From: an uncultured Clostridia bacterium
GTDB taxonomy: Bacteria > Bacillota > Clostridia > Christensenellales > UBA1242
Direction of reading: 5' to 3'
Assembly: GCA_934746185.1 (NCBI GenBank)
Contig: CAKVEY010000015.1
Location: 1-16,476 of the forward strand
Length of the DNA: 16,476 bases
Shown: in pieces, positions 14,818-16,476 of the stretch
Position numbering within the stretch: the stretch's first letter is position 1
Layout: every line of letters begins with the position of its first letter
Position numbers and translations under genes: made by a program
Notes under the pieces: model-generated
Seen by the model: only the letters and a program-made list of their open reading frames with translations
The model's database searches: none
What the model was told of the DNA's origin: nothing

Positions 14818-15498
14818 TTATGCTATATGTTTACTTACATTAAAGAACTTCCAAGGCACATCATCTAGTGGTGGTTCGCAAATAAAAGTCATAATTTTTT
14901 TAGTTGTTGGGTGAGTGAATTTTAGTTTATAACTAAATAGTGCAAGATTAACACCTTTAACTCCTTTACCATATTTAAAATCGGCAAACACTGGTGTTTT
15001 ATTAGCACTCATTTGAACTCTTATTTGGTGGCTTCTGCCTGTTGATAAGTCTATTTCAACTAGGCTATATTTTTCGTTATATTCAAGCACTTTATAGTCA
15101 AGCACAGCAAGTTTACTATTTTCTTCGCTTTGAGTTGATAGTTTTACTGTGTTTGTTTTTTCGTCTTTTTTAAGATAGTTTTCTAAATGTCCGTTTTTAT
15201 CTCGTGGGACACCAGATAGCACGGCTAGATATTTTTTCTCTATATTATGCTCTTTAAAATCGTTAGATAGTCTTTCAGCTGATTTGCTTGTTTTTGCAAA
15301 TACTAAAATTCCACCTGTTGGTCTATCAAGTCTGTGTACCATACCTACATAAACGTTACCCGGTTTATTGTATTTTTCTTTTATATAATTTTTAACCATA
15401 TCTAACATACTTTCGTCTTTTGAACTATCTTGTTGAGTTGGTACGTTAAAAGGTTTTTTTACAACTATTATTTGATTATCTTCGTATAATATATCCAT
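14818..15498 (-). CDS. RluA-family RNA pseudouridine synthase
   Basis: This 226-residue enzyme should isomerise uridine to pseudouridine in ribosomal or transfer RNA. The catalytic motif HRLDRPTGG lies at residues 55-63 with Asp58 as the nucleophile. Other family motifs follow in order: KKYLAVL (88-94), the GRSHQIRVQM segment (154-163) and LFSYKLKFTHP (187-197) near the end. It begins directly with the catalytic domain (ILYEDNQIIVVKKP) and lacks the N-terminal S4 domain of RluD/RluC types; its length agrees with the short RluA subgroup. The substrate site cannot be told from sequence. The start is set by AGGAG at 15504-15508 on the minus strand, a few bases before ATG. It lies downstream of the HEPN-like/CBS gene in the same direction, with a 201-bp spacer filled by the mini-hairpin array. 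No clear terminator of its own was found, so transcripts may run on to the terminator at 14541-14506. Confidence 0.95.
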   Translation of the reverse strand: MDILYEDNQIIVVKKPFNVPTQQDSSKDESMLDMVKNYIKEKYNKPGNVYVGMVHRLDRPTGGILVFAKTSKSAERLSNDFKEHNIEKKYLAVLSGVPRDKNGHLENYLKKDEKTNTVKLSTQSEENSKLAVLDYKVLEYNEKYSLVEIDLSTGRSHQIRVQMSANKTPVFADFKYGKGVKGVNLALFSYKLKFTHPTTKKIMTFICEPPLDDVPWKFFNVSKHIA

Positions 15499-15512
15499 AT
15501 TTTCTCCTAAAT

Positions 15513-15697
15513 GTGAAGTTAAGCTCTAACGAGCATTAAGTTTTTTTTACTTTGTAAAAAGTGAAGTATTTTGCTAATGTAAAGTGTGAAGTTTGCACTA
15601 ACGTGCAAGTGAAGTTTTTTGCCAAAGGCAAAAAGATAAGGTTAAACCTAAAAAGTTAAGATTGCAATTTTATTGCAAGTTAAGGTTAAACCTAAAA
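15513..15697. repeat. Array of eight mini-palindromes with constant linker
   Basis: On the plus strand, linkers GTGAAGT (15513, 15561, 15586, 15609), GTTAAG (15655, 15679), GATAAG (15635) and ATTAAG (15535) alternate with short inverted repeats of differing sequence. The stems are GCTC/GAGC (15523-15534), TTTTTAC/GTAAAAA (15544-15560), ATTTTGC/GTAAAGT with two G-U wobbles (15568-15585), TTGCAC/GTGCAA (15593-15608), TTTTTGCC/GGCAAAAA (15616-15634), AGGT/ACCT (15639-15649), TTGCAAT/ATTGCAA (15662-15678) and AGGT/ACCT again (15683-15693). Loops are 3-4 nt (TAAC, TAAT, TTT, AAA, TAA). The array fills nearly the whole spacer between two minus-strand genes. It is not a CRISPR array, since the linkers are only 6-7 nt. 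No named element that I know fits. Confidence 0.85.
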
Positions 15698-15699
15698 TA

Positions 15700-16410
15700 T
15701 TAATAGTTTTCTAAAATTTTATTAATATCTAAAATATCGCTAACGGTTACTATTCCTATTGGCATTTCTAAATAATTGCCGTTTGGGGTTATTAAAATAA
15801 CAGTTAGTTTTCGATTTTCGTTAAACATATCTAAAATTTCGCTAATTGTTGCATTTTTGCTTGCTATTGCATAAAAGTTACTATTGGTTATAACATCTTC
15901 AACTTTTGTTTTGTTAATATATTCACAAACGTCACCGTTATCGTTTATAACATTACCTATTTTATTTAAAATTTTTTGACCGTTTGCAACGCCTAAAATC
16001 TCATCATTTTTTATAACTGGAATATTGCTATAACCAGATTTTGCTATTAGACTGATTGTTTTTTTTATGCTAACATCACTTTCTACACACAAAACATCTT
16101 TTTGGCAAACTGTATCGTAAACTTTTGGGGGAGTGCAAACAAGTTTAGTGATGTATTCTAATTTTTCAACGACTTCTTTTTTAGGAATTGCAATAATTTC
16201 GTCATCATTTTGCGTTGAGTGAACTATTGCGTTTCTTAGCCTTGAATAATCGACAAGTTCGTCTTCAAACTTTCGTATAACACTATTTAGTGGAACAGCC
16301 CTACGAATACAGTCCGAAAAAGGCATACCACGCTTAAAATTGTATAGGTTTTTAATTGTATAATCTAATTGATTATAAGCTTTTAAAAATCTTTCAGCAT
16401 AATTTTCCAT
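15700..16410 (-). CDS. HEPN-like domain fused to CBS pair
   Basis: This is a 236-residue cytosolic protein. Residues 1-92 are predicted all-helical and carry the sequence LRNAIVH, with Arg59 and His64 in the Rx4H spacing that marks HEPN domains, many of which are RNases or nucleotide-binding. Residues about 98-155 and 168-232 form two CBS domains (first with GYSNIPVIKNDEILGVANGQ, second ending MPIGIVTVSDIL), which usually bind adenine nucleotides such as AMP, ATP or cyclic-di-AMP. The simplest reading is a helical effector gated by a nucleotide sensor; this is inference. HEPN identity rests on the helix pattern and motif only, and lineage relatives may be annotated just as CBS proteins. The start is supported by AAGGAG about 8 nt before ATG. 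A possible -10 lies at 16434-16429. It is the first gene of a probable minus-strand unit with the pseudouridine synthase gene. Confidence 0.85.
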   Translation of the reverse strand: MENYAERFLKAYNQLDYTIKNLYNFKRGMPFSDCIRRAVPLNSVIRKFEDELVDYSRLRNAIVHSTQNDDEIIAIPKKEVVEKLEYITKLVCTPPKVYDTVCQKDVLCVESDVSIKKTISLIAKSGYSNIPVIKNDEILGVANGQKILNKIGNVINDNGDVCEYINKTKVEDVITNSNFYAIASKNATISEILDMFNENRKLTVILITPNGNYLEMPIGIVTVSDILDINKILENY

Positions 16411-16428
16411 AAAAATAACTCCTTTTTT

Positions 16429-16437
16429 ATTTTACCA
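16429..16437 (-). promoter_or_regulatory. Possible extended -10 of the HEPN-CBS gene
   Basis: On the minus strand TGG (16437-16435) precedes TAAAAT (16434-16429), an extended -10 pattern. There is no good -35, and a start 7 nt downstream would fall inside the ribosome binding site, so the site is doubtful. Confidence 0.3.
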
Positions 16438-16476
16438 CATTTCTAAAAATTTAAAAAACGATTTTAAGTGCGATTT

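Noticed and set aside
15513..15697. CRISPR array
   Set aside because: The constant parts are only 6-7 nt and the variable parts are palindromes of 9-19 nt; there are no repeats of CRISPR length and no cas genes.

Overview
The window looks like chromosomal DNA from a very AT-rich, low-GC Gram-positive lineage (an uncultured, probably gut-associated Bacillota or Mycoplasmatota-like bacterium). The reasons are the base composition, the use of TAA as stop in every gene, AGGAG-type ribosome binding sites, a giant surface protein with a TasA/SipW-type N-terminus and 26-residue BspA-like (DUF285) leucine-rich repeats, and housekeeping genes of Firmicute type. Trp is encoded by TGG and I saw no in-frame TGA, so a standard code fits. 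The species cannot be fixed from the sequence.

Layout. 1-180: AT-rich spacer with a hexamer repeat and a strong promoter. 181-2526 (+): thioredoxin reductase-like flavoprotein (trxB), an unrecognised Lys/Asn-rich protein, and uracil-DNA glycosylase (ung). 2527-2819: a (AGTTT)15 tandem repeat and a clear promoter. 2820-3365 (+): membrane-anchored DUF2726-like protein. 3366-3862: a putative small structured RNA with its own consensus promoter and terminator, then a separate consensus promoter for the next gene. 3863-13675 (+): one 3270-residue surface protein made of a TasA-like head, InlB-type beta repeats, a long predicted beta-helix and six DUF285 modules with their own caps. 13702-13732: bidirectional terminator. 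13746-14222 (-): 3' remnant of a second such gene, pointing toward the first. 14223-14817: a G-rich block at the broken end of that remnant, then a minus-strand structured RNA with extended -10 promoter, three stacked helices and a terminator. 14818-16410 (-): RluA-family pseudouridine synthase and a HEPN-like/CBS protein, separated by an array of eight small palindromes joined by a near-constant linker.

The housekeeping genes (DNA repair, redox, RNA modification) flank an accessory surface-protein locus about 10 kb long. The most unusual items are the mini-hairpin array between the CBS and pseudouridine synthase genes, the two undescribed small RNA candidates (one upstream of each surface-protein gene or remnant), the inverted surface-gene remnant, and two genes without ribosome binding sites whose -10 boxes sit at the leaderless distance from ATG.
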